A DNA stretch of 64,000 bases, from contig JAOANR010000014.1 of the NCBI GenBank assembly GCA_030278955.1, positions 14,882,068-14,946,067 of the forward strand. The letters run 5' to 3'. Origin of the DNA: Hygrophila difformis (taxonomy: Eukaryota; Streptophyta; Magnoliopsida; Lamiales; Acanthaceae). The position numbers and the translations under genes were made by a program. This document shows positions 41,113 to 53,674 of this stretch, piece after piece. The number at the start of each line of letters is the position of its first letter. Positions within the stretch are counted from its first letter, which is position 1. The notes under the pieces were generated by a model. That model saw only the letters and a list, made by a program, of their open reading frames with translations. It was not told where the DNA came from and did no database searches.

Positions 41113-42539
41113 TTCTAATTTCTCCTATTTTAATAGAATAGCTTCGAACCTTATAAATGTAGAATTCTGAGAGGTTTAAGAGCTCTATTGGTTCACCTAA
41201 AAAAATGTGAGTCCACTCGCAAGAATATACACTTCACAAATTTTTGGTTTTTGTGATGGAAAAATTTCATCCCAAATCGTTGAAATTCCATCTGAAATAC
41301 ACTATTTTGGCTATATTGTGACATAACTTACAATATATGGATTCAAACTCTATAAAAGACCCCCTCATCACAATCTCTCTCTCTCTCTTTCGTTTTTTTT
41401 TTTTTGTTGAAAATATATATGACAGAATTTGCAACGGAATGTGTCCACATCGTCAATTATGACAGATATTGAGACGAAATAAATCCGTTGCAAAATTTCC
41501 AACGAAATCCTCAAAAAGAAAACTTTCGTTCTTAGAATGGCTCGACCACATGCGCTCACATCGCAACCCTACCCCATCCTATATTTAGCATTAATCTTAG
41601 TACCTCACCGGTATAACCATTTTGTATGATCATATATGCATTAAGCCCTAAACTCTAGACATGGCTCAATGTAACAAAAGGCCCAATTACATTGGTCAAA
41701 ATCCAGGTTCAAGGGTCAGTATGAAGAATAGGACTTCGAATCATAAGATCCCGCCGACGAGACCAAGAGTTAGAATAAAGTGTACAGCCCGACTGGCCTG
41801 AGTAGCATCTATCCATGAAGACCTTCATGTCCACAACAACATGATCTCGAGCAAGGGAAGCGTCAACACCCTTACGAGGGGCTTGTCTGCACAAAGAAAA
41901 GGAAAAAATGATGTTCCAAACGGTGTCCGAGTCATCCTCAAATGGTTTCCTTTCACGAAAAGGCACATATACTTGTATAAGTAGACACTTTCTATGCAAA
42001 AAAAAAAAAAAAAAGCAGTTTCAACATCAACACACAAAACTCTACGTTTCTGCTTTACGTTTCTTTGTAATGTCTATTTTTACTTAATAAAGTTTTCCTT
42101 TTCCTTTAATGTTTTTCGCATTACATTTCTTCAATTCAATACACTAGTTTGTAGTTCTCATTGGGATAGTCATTATCCCGCTTTCCGTTGAAAGCATCAT
42201 TATAGAGGATTAGTTAGAGTAATACATAAAACGTACAAAATTAATACAAAATAAAAATAAAAATTCATTAATTGGGTAGGCGGTAAGGCTGATTTTAGAG
42301 ATAGACAAATTAAAAACAAGAATGCGACAAAAAATCATACTAAACTCTAGACGGAATAAAAATTACATACGTATATAATTTTAATCGCAGGCGGCCTCAA
42401 TTTCAGAGGACTTTTGGATGGAATAATTTCATACTAAACTAATCATGGGAATAGTTACAGTGCTTCCAAATATTTGAAATTATTGTTAAGAAATAATCTC
42501 ATTCATTGAATTAAATTTAACGGTTATAAATTAAAAAGG
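40619..42539. other. Intergenic region with (AT)n tract and unclassified repeat debris
   Basis: An (AT)n tract at about 41079-41110 and a (CT)n tract at about 41374-41390. The block 41630-42180, which is less AT-rich and has an A-run at 41999-42014, looks transposon-derived, but I cannot assign it. No gene is supported. Confidence 0.35.
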
Positions 42540-43060
42540 GTAAAACTGTCAAAAAAAATGTGTAATGGTTTCTTCATTTACCAAAATCACTGAATATACT
42601 ATAATATGTCGCTGAGATATGCATAACATGTCACTGGGATATGCATAATATGTCGCTGAAATATACTACAATATATATCAAGTTGCTGAAATACACATTG
42701 CAGGTCGCTGAATTGTATATGCCTTGTCACTGAATTGCATAGGCCATATCGCTGAATTGTGTAGGCGTCGTCGCTGAGATGCGTTTAAAATGCATAGAAC
42801 TATGTCGCTGAAATGTATAAATTTGTGTTGCTGAAATAAATAGAATAATTTCACTGAATTGCATGGGCCGCGTTGCTATTGGCTCCGTCGTTGAATTGTG
42901 TATGTCATGTCGCTAAATTGTATATCCTATATTGCGAATACAATAGATTAAATACCTAAAAAATAAAATTACGAAACTAACCCTACAAATGATCTCAACC
43001 GTTTAATGATGAAATTGATCAACGGTAGAGAACGGCGTCCGCACGGTCAAGACTCCTCAC
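42540..43060. mobile_element. Second element with TCGCTGA repeat array (degraded)
   Basis: About 14 units of the same motif (TGTCGCTGAAATG, TCACTGAATTGCATAGG) run from 42605 to 42940. The right arm AAATACCTAAAAAATAAAAT..GAAACTAACCCTACAAATGA follows, matching the right inverted repeat of the element at 31640-32243. The left inverted repeat is not recognisable, so this copy is truncated or diverged. Confidence 0.6.
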
Positions 43061-45950
43061 GTCCCCCCACAACGCACAACCAACTAATCATACATGAAAT
43101 CCATCCATCAAATCCAAAATCCTGAGACCAAACAATGTATTTATAGTTTCTTCGTTACAATGGATATCTTTCTTCGGTGAACTACTAGATTTTTCATAGG
43201 GTTTAAGAGGCCCAATTAGTAATTTTCGAGGTATGGATAAACTTAGTTAGATGACCTCACTAAAAACAGTTATTTGCAATCACAATGTTCGAAGTGAAAA
43301 AAAAAAAAAAAAAAAAAAGATCGCCGCAAACACTAAAGTAGTAACACATTTTATGCTTTTTTTTAAGTGACTTTAGTGTTGGCATCAATCATCTTCAATT
43401 ATTAACAGTCGTTCCAAAACATTTTATGCTAAAAATAAAAGATAAAAATTTAACAATTAACATATGTCAATAGTTAACCATGTAACCTACCGCAAGAATG
43501 AATGGTCGCAAAAGCTCGACAGAGTTTGGTACTTTATGAGGAATTGAATTTTCATTTTTACTTTTTCACAGTACTGCTGTAATTAGTCAATGAAGAAGTG
43601 AAACATTATAATAAGATTAATAATATTAATTATATTCAATTCCATATCACTTTTTAATAAATCATTTTAATTTCCACATTGCCATTCTTCATATTCAATG
43701 TGTTAAATTTCTATACATGATGATTGTTTTGATAAATAACAAAATTAAATAATAAAATTAATAATTATCGCTACATAGAGGATGTTTGTTGTTTTATATG
43801 TTCTATAAATTGGCAGTCTATATGCATAAATTGGCTTATAGTATATACTTACAGTTTATTGTAATAATTCTTTGGGCTCTATTCACATAGCTAGGTTAGA
43901 TCCTAGAAATGACTTCTTCTTCTTTTTTTTTTAAGTATGTTGTAAAAGTAATGTTTTAAATTAATTTGGTAATCGTGATTCAATCACAATTAACTCATGT
44001 AATTTATCATAAGCACACACATAACAATTAGAAAAATCCCATGGCAATTAGAATGTCCTAATTTAGAACCCAAACCAAGGCATATCATAATCTTACATCA
44101 GTCACTTGTACATAATAAACTATATATGTCATGCTAAATATATGGATTTCATTTCGTGGTGGTGGCAGAAAAATTATTTCAATTTCGTGTACGTATCTCA
44201 TTCCTGTCTATTTTCTAAAGGGTTGTTTGGATATATAAATATCTGTGACCTCTTTCCTTTAATGGTAAATTAATTAACTTTTATCATGTACACCACTAAT
44301 TTTTTATGCAAGAATAATATTATGTGATAGGTTGAAAGTGTAATCACAAAGTTATACTCGAACATCACTATCATAAATATTACAAAACCCACCTGCATCA
44401 TATTCTCATCTTTGCCATCACAAAACTCACTACAGGCAGCATATTCTGCATGTACAAAATCTGTCCAGTAATCACCCGTAGATTATATACTCCACATTTC
44501 TATGTATTGATTCGGCCTTTTGTGACCAGAAAATGGATTCTGGTGACAACTAAGATACATATATTTTGTAATGGAAAACAACAAAAACTTAGACACAAAC
44601 ATTGTAACATTCGGTCTCAAATTGTGCCTGAAATTTGTGATGAACAAAATCCGGTTCAAATTACAATGAAATTTTGTTATTTGCGATGGAAACACAGAGT
44701 TATGAACACAACTTATGTATAAGGGCCCTACTTTTGTAGTAGTTTGCTAATGTGAAACCATGCTACTACTTTTCATTAATTTTTTTTTCTTGTAAAAATA
44801 GGATAATTAATATATTTAAAATGTGCTATATATATATAATCAAGAAAGATTTGAACTTACACAACCATTCAAATATAAATATATACTAGTATATTATTAA
44901 CTTCAACCATCGTGATAATTTTTAATTAATAGTTATAAAATAATTCTTTTTAATTTTCAATAGATATTTTAATGACTAATAAGCACATGTACACATTTGG
45001 TGTGCTTCAATACTAGGAGTTTCTTTTCTTTTCTTAAAAAATTTAATGAGTGATATTTACACACATGAATTAAGAATGTGAATGGGAAATGCAGAAGAGA
45101 AGATGTTTTGTGCAGACAATAATTTCAAGGATTCTTTTTCCATATGTCCATTGCCTTGCAATATTAGTTACTGGCATCACAAACATGCTATATCAAGTAT
45201 ATATATGTCTTGGCATCTCACATGGTAGGACATACACACATGACAATACCACACTATTGACTGGTCTAGCTCAGTACAATTTATACTGGTTTTTGTTGAA
45301 TCAGCAAGCTTGTGATAAAGTTTCTAACCATATATATATGCATGGATGCTTGCTTTGTCAATAAAAGGCACAAATCAAATTTTGGTGAGCTAATTTAAGG
45401 CTAGCTAACTTTGATTCCTCAATGATTATCATTGATATATGCATATTATATATAAGGTATGATTGTTGTTATGAGTTTGAGTTTGTGTTCCCATATGGCA
45501 AGAAGAAATAAGAAATGTTGAGGAATTATAGATACAAATTGTGGAAGCTAAGGATGTTGGGGTGTGTTTGAAAAAAAATAAAATAATTGAAGAGGAACTG
45601 GAGAAGCATGTTTGTGATGAAAAAGGAATGGGGAAATAATTAGCTTTATTGCAAACAGGAAATATCCCTCCATGTGATCATCTTGAGCTATTTTGTTTTG
45701 CAACTTTTGAGATCTTTACATACCTTTTACCCTCACTTAATTTCTTTTTTTTACATCTATTCAGTCTTCATCCCAACAATTCAGCTTGTAATGCACCAAT
45801 TGATTTTTGTAACTGGAGGACGTTATCTCAACTTATTGAATGTTAAGTGGGATTCTCGTGATTTATATGATATATATACAGCTTAAGAGCTACTTCACTC
45901 GTTGTCAATTGTTTTTAATTAAGTTACAAGTTCAATTTCAGCTTTAGCGT
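43061..45950. other. Intergenic region, no supported gene
   Basis: Homopolymer A at 43300-43318 and scattered AT repeats. A block at about 44390-44740 (CACTACAGGC...TTTTGTAGTAG) faintly resembles a CACTA-type end pair but is too degenerate to call. Open frames of 65-91 codons here have no recognisable domains. Confidence 0.35.
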
Positions 45951-45958
45951 GGTTATAC

Positions 45959-46331
45959 CAGTGGCGGATCTAGAAAAAAATTTAAGCGGGGTCACAAAAA
46001 TAATAATTTAAATTTAAATTTAAATATATTAAATATAACAATCAAAACATACCTCTTACAAATACTCTCTACGGTCTTTTATACTTTGGAATGACTAATA
46101 ACAGCTTTATTCATAACATTGAGGAGAGTTTTTTTCTCAATAGCACAATAAGAGAATCGTTGATAAAAAAATCATCACCTATTTGATTTCGTAAATCAGA
46201 TTTCACAAGCTTTTGGGGTCCCTACAAAAATTTAAGCGGGTGCACTAAACTACGCATAAATATTTTTTACCTTACAACATAAATTTAAGCGGTGTCCCGT
46301 GCCCGGTAGGACGAACGTGCGTCCGCCCCTG
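45959..46331. mobile_element. hAT-like MITE of the CAGTGGCGGA family, copy 1
   Basis: CAGTGGCGGATCTAG at the left and GTCCGCCCCTG at the right are inverted. The flanks GGTTATAC (45951-45958) and GGTTACAC (46332-46339) form an 8-bp duplication with one mismatch. Internal AATTTAAGCGG motifs repeat three times. Confidence 0.7.
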
Positions 46332-46339
46332 GGTTACAC

Positions 46340-47271
46340 AGCCTACTCGCATTACGCATTGGTCCTATGGCTATGATGATTCGCCCTAGTTTCTTGGATA
46401 TAGAAGTTAATCGACAACTTTTTAATTGGGCTTTTATTACTCCTACTGCATCATTAAAAAAGTCATTGACACTGTTCATTATTCAACTTTAACTAAAATT
46501 TATTATAAAAAAAAATCGCAATTCCTATTTTATTAGCTGTCAAAAGTCTAGCGACCCAATTAATTGGCCATAGCTAAATTAGACTTTTCTTGTAGTGATA
46601 GTCAACATGGATATTGTTAGATTCTTTTAATCACATAGTTTTAAAATCTATGCATTTTAATGTAATTTTTATTTGTTCATATTATAATAAAATATTAACC
46701 ATTAAACAACCGCATGAAATTATATTTTCAATGAGACATATTGGGATGTTTGGGAGTTAGTGGATCCGCTAGCGAATTCGGAGAGAAAACTGTGAGACAA
46801 TCTGTTCTTCAAATCTGCTATCTGCTAACGGATCTGCTCGCTCCCAAATAACCCCATTGAGTGCGACGGATAGAGTAGCATCTTTGTTTCCGGCAATTCC
46901 TTATACAGAAGAGTGCCTGGAAGTATTTAATTGTTCTTGGCTTCTCTCGATCGAGACAAATACTGCATTAAATAAATATTCGTGAAACATGCCGAAACTA
47001 AGAATTGATGCTCAAAAAATGGCTTAACTAACTCTATATGCCAATTTCGGCCATCAATTTGTTTGAAAATGGGAACAATTTTGTCCTAACTATCGTCTTC
47101 ATTTGGCAACCATACAAAACTCGCATTGCATTTTTATAAGTAGATACATATACATATTTAGTTCGGCCTGTCATGATAATTATATCAACAAAATACAGGA
47201 CATACAATGTCACACTTATAAAATTTTAACTGCACCACTGCCAGTAAGTTATTAGGGTTTTGAAAAAAAGT
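46340..47271. other. Intergenic flank of the copia element
   Basis: No gene is supported. TTTTCTTGTAGTG at about 46586-46598 could be an orphan CACTA end, but no subterminal repeats accompany it. Confidence 0.35.
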
Positions 47272-47276
47272 CATAC

Positions 47277-47667
47277 TATTATGCATGTAAACAAAACATG
47301 TGAATGTCTAGTGTTCAACATCCATGTTCATGCCTTGATCATAAGGTTAGACATGTGAAAGTCTTGAAATGTATATGCCTTGATTATGAGGTTAGTAAAT
47401 AGTGAGAGGATAAAAAAGTTTATAAATAGCCTATGTAATGTATTGAGAAGTTAAGTTAGAAAAATTTTATGCAAGCTTAATACTTGTTTCATTTCATAGC
47501 CATAATTATTACGCTTTATCCATTTTATTATCCCACTTTTAAACTTCCTTTCTTTCATCATTTAATCCCAATTTCCATTACAATACTTCCACTATAAACA
47601 CAAGCTAATAAGCCATATACCATTTTATTGTACACATACATAAATAAAGATAGTTATTTCTATAACA
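47277..47667 (+). repeat. 5' LTR of the copia element
   Basis: 391 bp, starting TATTATGC and ending TATAACA. The start is TA instead of the usual TG in both LTRs. TATAAATAGCC at about 47421-47431 is the likely promoter TATA box. Confidence 0.95.
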
Positions 47668-47683
47668 CGTTATCAGCACGAGG
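47668..47683 (+). promoter_or_regulatory. Primer-binding site
   Basis: CGTTATCAGCACGAGG lies directly after the 5' LTR. Its position and the sequence TTATCAGCACGA, common in plant copia elements, identify it as the tRNA-primer site for minus-strand synthesis. The exact tRNA was not matched. Confidence 0.7.
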
Positions 47684-47744
47684 AGACCCTGTCCAGATTA
47701 TCATTTGAGGTATAATATCTTATTTCTAAATTTTCAATAAGATT

Positions 47745-48782
47745 ATGGCTAACCTTGCAAAGCAGGAATTTGCTCCCTTAACCGTTGAAGGAAGCAATTA
47801 TATGTCCTGGGCCCGAGATGTAAAAATGCATCTTACTTCAATGGGCCTGGAAGATACTATTGTTGAAGGCAAAAATCCCAGCCATCAAAATCAGGCAAAA
47901 GCCATGATTTTCTTGTGCCATCATATCGAAGAGGCACTTAAAATGGAGTACGTGACTGTGGAATCCCCACTGGCATTGTGGGAGAAGCTGAAAGAAAGAT
48001 ATGATAATCTTAAAAAGACGGTGCTTCCAAAAGCCCTTGATGACTGGACAAACCTGAGACTTCAGGATTTTAAAACAGTCCGGGAATATAATTCCGCTGT
48101 GTTCAAAATTACGGTCCAATTGCAATTATGTGGGCAAAAGATATCTGAAGCAGAAATGCTTGAAAAAACGTATTCTACGTTTCATGCTAAAAACACAGTA
48201 TTGAGTGAGACATACCGTCAAAAAGGTTTTTAGAGATATTCTGATCTTATCACCTGCTTATTATTGGCTGAACAAAACAACCTATTGTTGTTGAGAAATC
48301 ATGAATCTAGGCCCGCAGGTGCAAAACCGTTCCCTGAGGTGAACGCGGCTCAATCATCGAAATATGTGCGTGATCGTGGGCACTTTAAAAATCAAAATGA
48401 TGATCGTGGCCAAAATCGGTATCACAATCGAGGCAGAGGTGAATCATCTCGTCAAAATAATTATCGAAATAAGCCTCGATTTGAGCAAAATCGCAGATAT
48501 GATACCAGAAGGCCTTACAAATCACAACAAAGAAATTATGCAAGAAAGCATAAACAAAATGATGAAATTTGTGATCGTTGTGGAATTAAAGGCCATATGG
48601 CTCAAACATGCCACACAGCTAAACACTTAGCTGAACTGTATCAGGCCTCGAAACGAAAAGAAAGACCAGGTGTTGAAGCACACCATAATGCCCACGATGA
48701 TACTTATGATGATATATTAAATGATAATATCACGCACCTGGAAGCTGATGATTTTGTTGAGCCAGATACTGTTACCAAATAA
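47745..48782 (+). pseudogene. gag: Copia gag (capsid and zinc knuckle), one nonsense codon
   Basis: The ATG at 47745 starts a 346-codon frame to the stop at 48780-48782, interrupted by TAG at 48231-48233 after RQKGF. The N-terminal half has the retrotransposon-gag (UBN2-type) pattern: FAPLTVEGSNYMSWARDVKM, ALWEKLKERYDNLKK and LQDFKTVREYNSAV. The Arg/Asn-rich linker is followed by a zinc knuckle, CDRCGIKGHMAQTC (CX2CX4HX4C, about 48571-48612), which binds genomic RNA. Gag builds the virus-like particle. The nonsense codon lies between capsid and nucleocapsid, so a full-length product cannot be made. Confidence 0.9.
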
Positions 48783-48794
48783 TATATTATATAG

Positions 48795-48830
<36 letters not shown>

Positions 48831-48976
48831 TACTTATCTTTTATAATTCCTGTTTAATATAAATAATGATATCTTGTACTTCCCTTTTATTATCCATGTA
48901 TAATATAAATATGCTTTTGCATTAATAATATTTATATTGCTGATGTTTATTAACATTCTTATATTCTTGTAAAGAA
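48783..48976 (+). other. AT-rich spacer between gag and pol
   Basis: About 195 bp with an (AT)n run at 48794-48826, ending TATTCTTGTAAAG before the pol ATG at 48977. gag and pol are in different phases with stops between them. The spacer could be an intron or simply separate two translation units. Confidence 0.6.
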
Positions 48977-51900
48977 ATGGATGCTGGAAATTCAAAAGTC
49001 GGAGATGATATCTGCCTCATTGACAGTGCAACAACGCATAGCATTTTGAAAAGCAAAAGCTATTTCTCCAATTTAAAATTGGAAAAGACCGCAGTGAAAA
49101 CTATAAGCGGTAATGCAAAATGCATTGAAGGCTCCGGTAGAGCTGTTATATTTCTCCCTGAAGGGACAAAAATGGCAATTGAAAATGCCTTGTTCTCATG
49201 CAAAGCTCGAAGAAATTTACTGAGCTTCAATGATATTCGAAAAAATTGATATCACATTGAAACTTCAAAAGAGGCAGATCACGAGTATCTTTTGATAACT
49301 CGAATTGAAAATGGCAAAAAATTTGTGAATGAAAAATTGCCATGTTACTCCTCTGGCTTATACTATACAAAAATATGTGCCGCAGAAATACATAACCTAG
49401 TAGGCTTGAAAGCTACTAGTGAATTTATTACCTGACACGATAGACTTGGGCATCCTGGCAGTATAATGCTGAGGCGAATTATTGAAAATTCAAATGGCCA
49501 TACATTGAAAAGGCAAATGATATTGAACCCAAATGAGTTCAATTGTGCAGCCTGTTCACAAGGGAAATTGATAACCAGACCATCTCCAGTAAAAGTGGGA
49601 ATTGAATCCCCTACATTCCTAGAAAGAATTCAAGGCGATATATGTGGACCTATTGATCCACCGTGTGGACCTTTCAAGTACCTTATGGTATTAATTGATG
49701 CGTCATCACGCTGGTCACACGTTTGTTTATTATCAACTCGCAATTTGGCATTCGCAAGATTACTTGCACAAATTATAAAATTGCGAGCACAGTTTCCAGA
49801 TCATCCGATAAAGAAAATACGCCTTGATAATGCTGGAGAATATACATCACATGCATTTGATGATTTCTGCATGTCGATTGGAATTACTGTTGAACATCCT
49901 GTGCCTCATGTGCACACGCAAAATGGTCTGGCAGAATCATTTATTAAGCGATTGCAATTAATTGCAAGACCCTTGTTAATGAAATCAAGACTCCCTGTTT
50001 CTGCTTGGGGACATGCTATATTGCATGCAGCCGCACTTGTGAAAATAAGGCCGACAAGCTATCATAGCTACTCCCCTACACAAATTGTGTTTGGAAAGGA
50101 GCCCAATATATCCCACTTGCGAATTTTTGGGTGTGCGGTTTATGTACCGATTGCGCCACCACAACGCACAAAAATGGGACCTCAAAGAAGGTTGGGCATA
50201 TATGTCGGGTATGAATCACCCTCGATTATTAAATATCTTGAGCCAAAAACGGGTGATTTATTTACTGCAAGATTTGCAGACTGTCATTTTGATGAAACTC
50301 AATTCCCGACATTAGGGGGAGGAAATGATCAACTGAAAAAGGAAATATCTTGGCAAAGTCCATTTGATTTCCTTGATCCTCGTACAAGGCAATGCGAACT
50401 TGAAGTTCAAAGAATTGTGCATTTGCAGGGAATTGCAAATCAATTACCCGATGCTTTTAATGATGCTGCTAAAGTCACAAAATCATATATAAATGATGCA
50501 GCAAATGCACCAGCCAATATAAATGTCCCAGAATGGCAAATTCCAAGTGCAAATGAACCTACTGCACGCCTGAAGCGTGGTAGGCCTTTGAGTTCCAAGG
50601 ATAAAAATCCAAGAAAGAAGAAAATTATCCATATGGGTGATAAATCAATCACAGATGATACTCCCGAAGGAGAAATTGATTCAACCCCCGAAAAGGTTGA
50701 ACCTGAAAATATTCACCCAGAAGAAAATGAAGTTATTGAAACTTCTTTCAATTATATCAATACTGGGAAATGTTGGAACCGAAAAGAAACAAACGTTGAT
50801 AATGCCTTTGCATACAACGTAGCACTCGATGTAATGGAAAATAACGAGGATCCTGAACCAAGATCAGTTGAAGAATGTCGGAAAAGAAATGATTGGCCAA
50901 AATGGAAAGATGCGATTCAGTCTGAACTAGATTCACTGAATAAACGAAAAGTATTCGGCCCTATTGTCCAAACACCAAAAAATGTGAAGCCTGTTGGCTA
51001 CAGATGGGTGTTTGTGAGAAAAAGAAATGAAAATAATGAAATTGCCAAATATATGGCAAGGCTTGTAGCCCAAGGTTTTTCACAACGACCGGGAATTGAT
51101 TTCGAGGAAACATATTCCCCAGTTATGGATGGAATAACATTCAGGTATCTAATGAGTCTAGCAGTACGAGAAAATCTCGAAATGAGGCTGATGGATGTTG
51201 TTACTGCATATTTATATGGCTCATTGGAAAATGATATTTATATGAAAATACCTGAAGGGTTTAAATTACCTGAGTCTTGCAACTCAAAACCCAGAGAAAA
51301 TTATTCCATCAAATTGCAAAAATCGTTGTATGGGCTCAAGCAATCTGGCCGAATGTGGTACAACCGCCTCAGTGAAAGTTTGATAAAGGAATGCTATACA
51401 AATGACCCGATCAGCCCTTGTGTATTTATAAAGAAAAATGGGTCAGAATTTGTGATCGTCGCAGTCTATGTTGACGATTTAAATCTAATTGGAACTCCTG
51501 AAGAGTTGAAAAAGGCAGTCGAATATCTGAAAAAGGAGTTTGAAATCAAAGATTTCGGGAAAATGAAATTTTGCCTTGGCCTACAAATTGAGCATTTGGA
51601 AATGGGCATATTTGTTCATCAATCAGCTTATACCCAAAAGGTATTAAAGCAATTTCGAATGGATTATGCTCATCCGCTAAATAATCCAATGGTCGTTCGG
51701 GCACTTGATCCAGCAAAGGATCCATTTAGGCCAAAAGAAGATAATGAAGAGCAACTTGGCCCAGAAATTCCATATTTAAGTGCAATTGGTGCGTTAATGT
51801 ATCTTGCAAACAGCACGCGACCTGATATCGCGTTTGCAGTCAATCTACTCGCAAGATTCAGCTCTTGCCCTACTCAACGACATTGGAAAGGCATAAAGCA

Positions 51901-52470
51901 TGTTTTTCGCTATCTCCAAGGAACAATTGATCTTGGGTTATTTTACCCAAAAGACTCTCGACATGAGTTAATTGGCTATGCCGATGCCGGTTATTTATCA
52001 GATCCACACAAAGCCAAATCTCAAACAGGCTATATCTTCACGTGTGGTGGAACTGCTATCTCTTGGAGGTCAATGAAGCAGACTCTAACTGCTACTTCTT
52101 CTAATCATGCCGAAATATTAGCAATCCATGAAGCAAGTCGAGAATGTGTTTGGTTGAGGTCAATGACTCAACATATATTGAAGAGTTGTGGTTTAATCAT
52201 TGAACCACAAATGCCCCCAACAATTTTATTTGAAGATAATTCGGCTTGTGTAGCCCAGTTGAAAGGGGGTTATATCAAAGGAGATAGAACGAAGCATATT
52301 TCACCAAAATTCTTCTACACTCATGACTTCAAAAGAATGGTGAAGTCGATGTGCAACAAATTCGATCAGAAAATAATTTAGCGGATCTATTTACCAAGGC
52401 ATTGCCGACTGCAACATTCGAGAAGCTCGTGAAGAAAATTGGAATGCGGCGGCTTCGAGATTTAAAATGA
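48977..52470 (+). pseudogene. pol: Copia pol: protease, integrase, reverse transcriptase, RNase H (defective)
   Basis: Domains in order. Protease: ICLIDSATTHSIL (active-site Asp in DSATT). Integrase: a HDRLGHPG..CAACSQGK zinc motif, IQGDICGPI, RLDNAGEY and NGLAESF (Asp, Asp, Glu catalytic triad), plus a FLGVRF-like C-region. Reverse transcriptase: VGYRWVFVRKRN, LVAQGFSQRPGIDFEETYSPV, and YVDDL at about 51468-51482. RNase H: GYADAGYLSD, ATSSNHAEI and FEDNSACV. Lesions: TGA 49247-49249, TGA 49433-49435 (expected Trp before HDRLGH), and a one-base frameshift near 52331-52340, after which NLADLFTKALP and the end GMRRLRDLK to TGA 52468-52470 are in another phase. Catalytic residues are otherwise intact. 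Confidence 0.92.
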
Positions 52471-52596
52471 TGTCCAAATCAGGGGGAGCATCTGATACGA
52501 GAATACTGTACTCTTTTTCCTTCACTTGGATTTTTTCCCACTGGGTTTTTTCCAAGTAAGGTTTTAACGAGGCATATTCTTCGTATTGACGACATT

Positions 52597-52606
52597 CAAG
52601 GGGGAG
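52597..52606 (+). promoter_or_regulatory. Polypurine tract
   Basis: CAAGGGGGAG directly precedes the 3' LTR and is the primer for plus-strand synthesis. Confidence 0.85.
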
Positions 52607-52997
52607 TATTATGCATGTAAACAAAACATGTGAATGTCTAGTGTTCAACATCCATGTTCATGCCTTGATCATAAGGTTAGACATGTGAAAGTCTTGAAAT
52701 GTATATGCCTTGATTATGAGGTTAGTAAATAGTGAGAGGATAAAAAAGTTTATAAATAGCCTATGTAATGTATTGAGAAGTTAAGTTAGAAAAATTTTAT
52801 GCAAGCTTAATACTTGTTTCATTTCATAGCCATAATTATTACACTTTATCCATTTTATTATCCCACTTTTAAACTTCCTTTCTTTCATCATTTAATCCCA
52901 ATTTCCATTACAATACTTCCACTATAAACACAAGCTAATAAGCCATATACCATTTTATTGTACACATACATAAATAAAGATAGTTATTTCTATAACA
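52607..52997 (+). repeat. 3' LTR of the copia element
   Basis: 391 bp, identical to the 5' LTR except A at 52843. CATAC follows immediately. Confidence 0.95.
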
Positions 52998-53002
52998 CAT
53001 AC

Positions 53003-53505
53003 AAATTAATTAAACTTAGTATTTAAACGAGTGCATGCATGCAAGGCTCTTATCTTGCAGGGCAATTAACGCCGACCTCAAAATAAAAATTAAAGCTTAA
53101 TTAATTAGAATAGACTGCCGACTTGTCAATCTCAAAATTGGGGCCCAAAATTTGAATACTCCATATATTTTACTATATAATATAATTATTATAGTATATA
53201 GTATTATTGCACATTGTTTTAATGTCGTGTTTTGTAATGGGTGTATTGGCACTAGTCAGCTAGGTTTATTAGGTAGCTTCATATATTCAATTTCATAACT
53301 ACTATTTTGACCAAACACATTTCGAGTGTACGTCTTTTTGTTGCCCCACTTTGTTTGCTTCTTAAGATATTTTCTTAAAATTTTGTTTCCAATTTAAAAA
53401 AAAAAAAAAATACTCCTAGATATAAAGAATGAAGATTTGGCCTAATGTACGGTTCCTAACTTCCAACTTTTTGGTAGGTGCTTTGATTTCCCACCCAGTC
53501 ATTTA
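53003..53505. other. AT-rich flank, nothing recognised except an A-run and SINE-like debris
   Basis: An A-run at 53397-53410 and a SINE-head-like GAAGATTTGGCCTAATG at about 53430. No gene is supported. Confidence 0.35.
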
Positions 53506-53671
53506 GAGGGTGTTTGGATAAGCGGCAAGCAAATGGATTATTTGATTATTGTGTTTTCAAAATGCAAATAATCAGTTTAACCGCTAAAAAAGGTGCTGCA
53601 AACCTAATTATTTGCGTTTTGAAAACGTAATATTCAGATAATCTGTTTTATATGGCTAATCAAACACCCTC
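53506..53671. mobile_element. MITE family A (Tourist-like), copy 2
   Basis: GAGGGTGTTTGGATAAGCGG...CTAATCAAACACCCTC, flanked by TTA on both sides (53503-53505 and 53672-53674). The internal TTTGCGTTTTGAAAACG is shared with copy 1. Confidence 0.85.
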
Positions 53672-53674
53672 TTA

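Larger units (their letters stand above)
47277..52997 (+). mobile_element. Complete Ty1/copia LTR retrotransposon, very young, coding region defective
   Basis: A 5,721-bp element flanked by CATAC at 47272-47276 and 52998-53002. The order is 5' LTR, primer-binding site, gag, protease-integrase-RT-RNase H (the copia order), polypurine tract and 3' LTR. The LTRs differ at 1 of 391 positions (G 47513 versus A 52843). gag has one stop; pol has two stops and a 3' frameshift. The lineage is possibly Ale/Retrofit-like, judging from the separate gag and pol frames and the style of the primer site, but this is tentative. Confidence 0.95.

Noticed and set aside
45089..45364. 91-codon frame with hydrophobic stretches
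   Set aside because: No recognisable family, no flanking gene signals; length is compatible with chance in this window.
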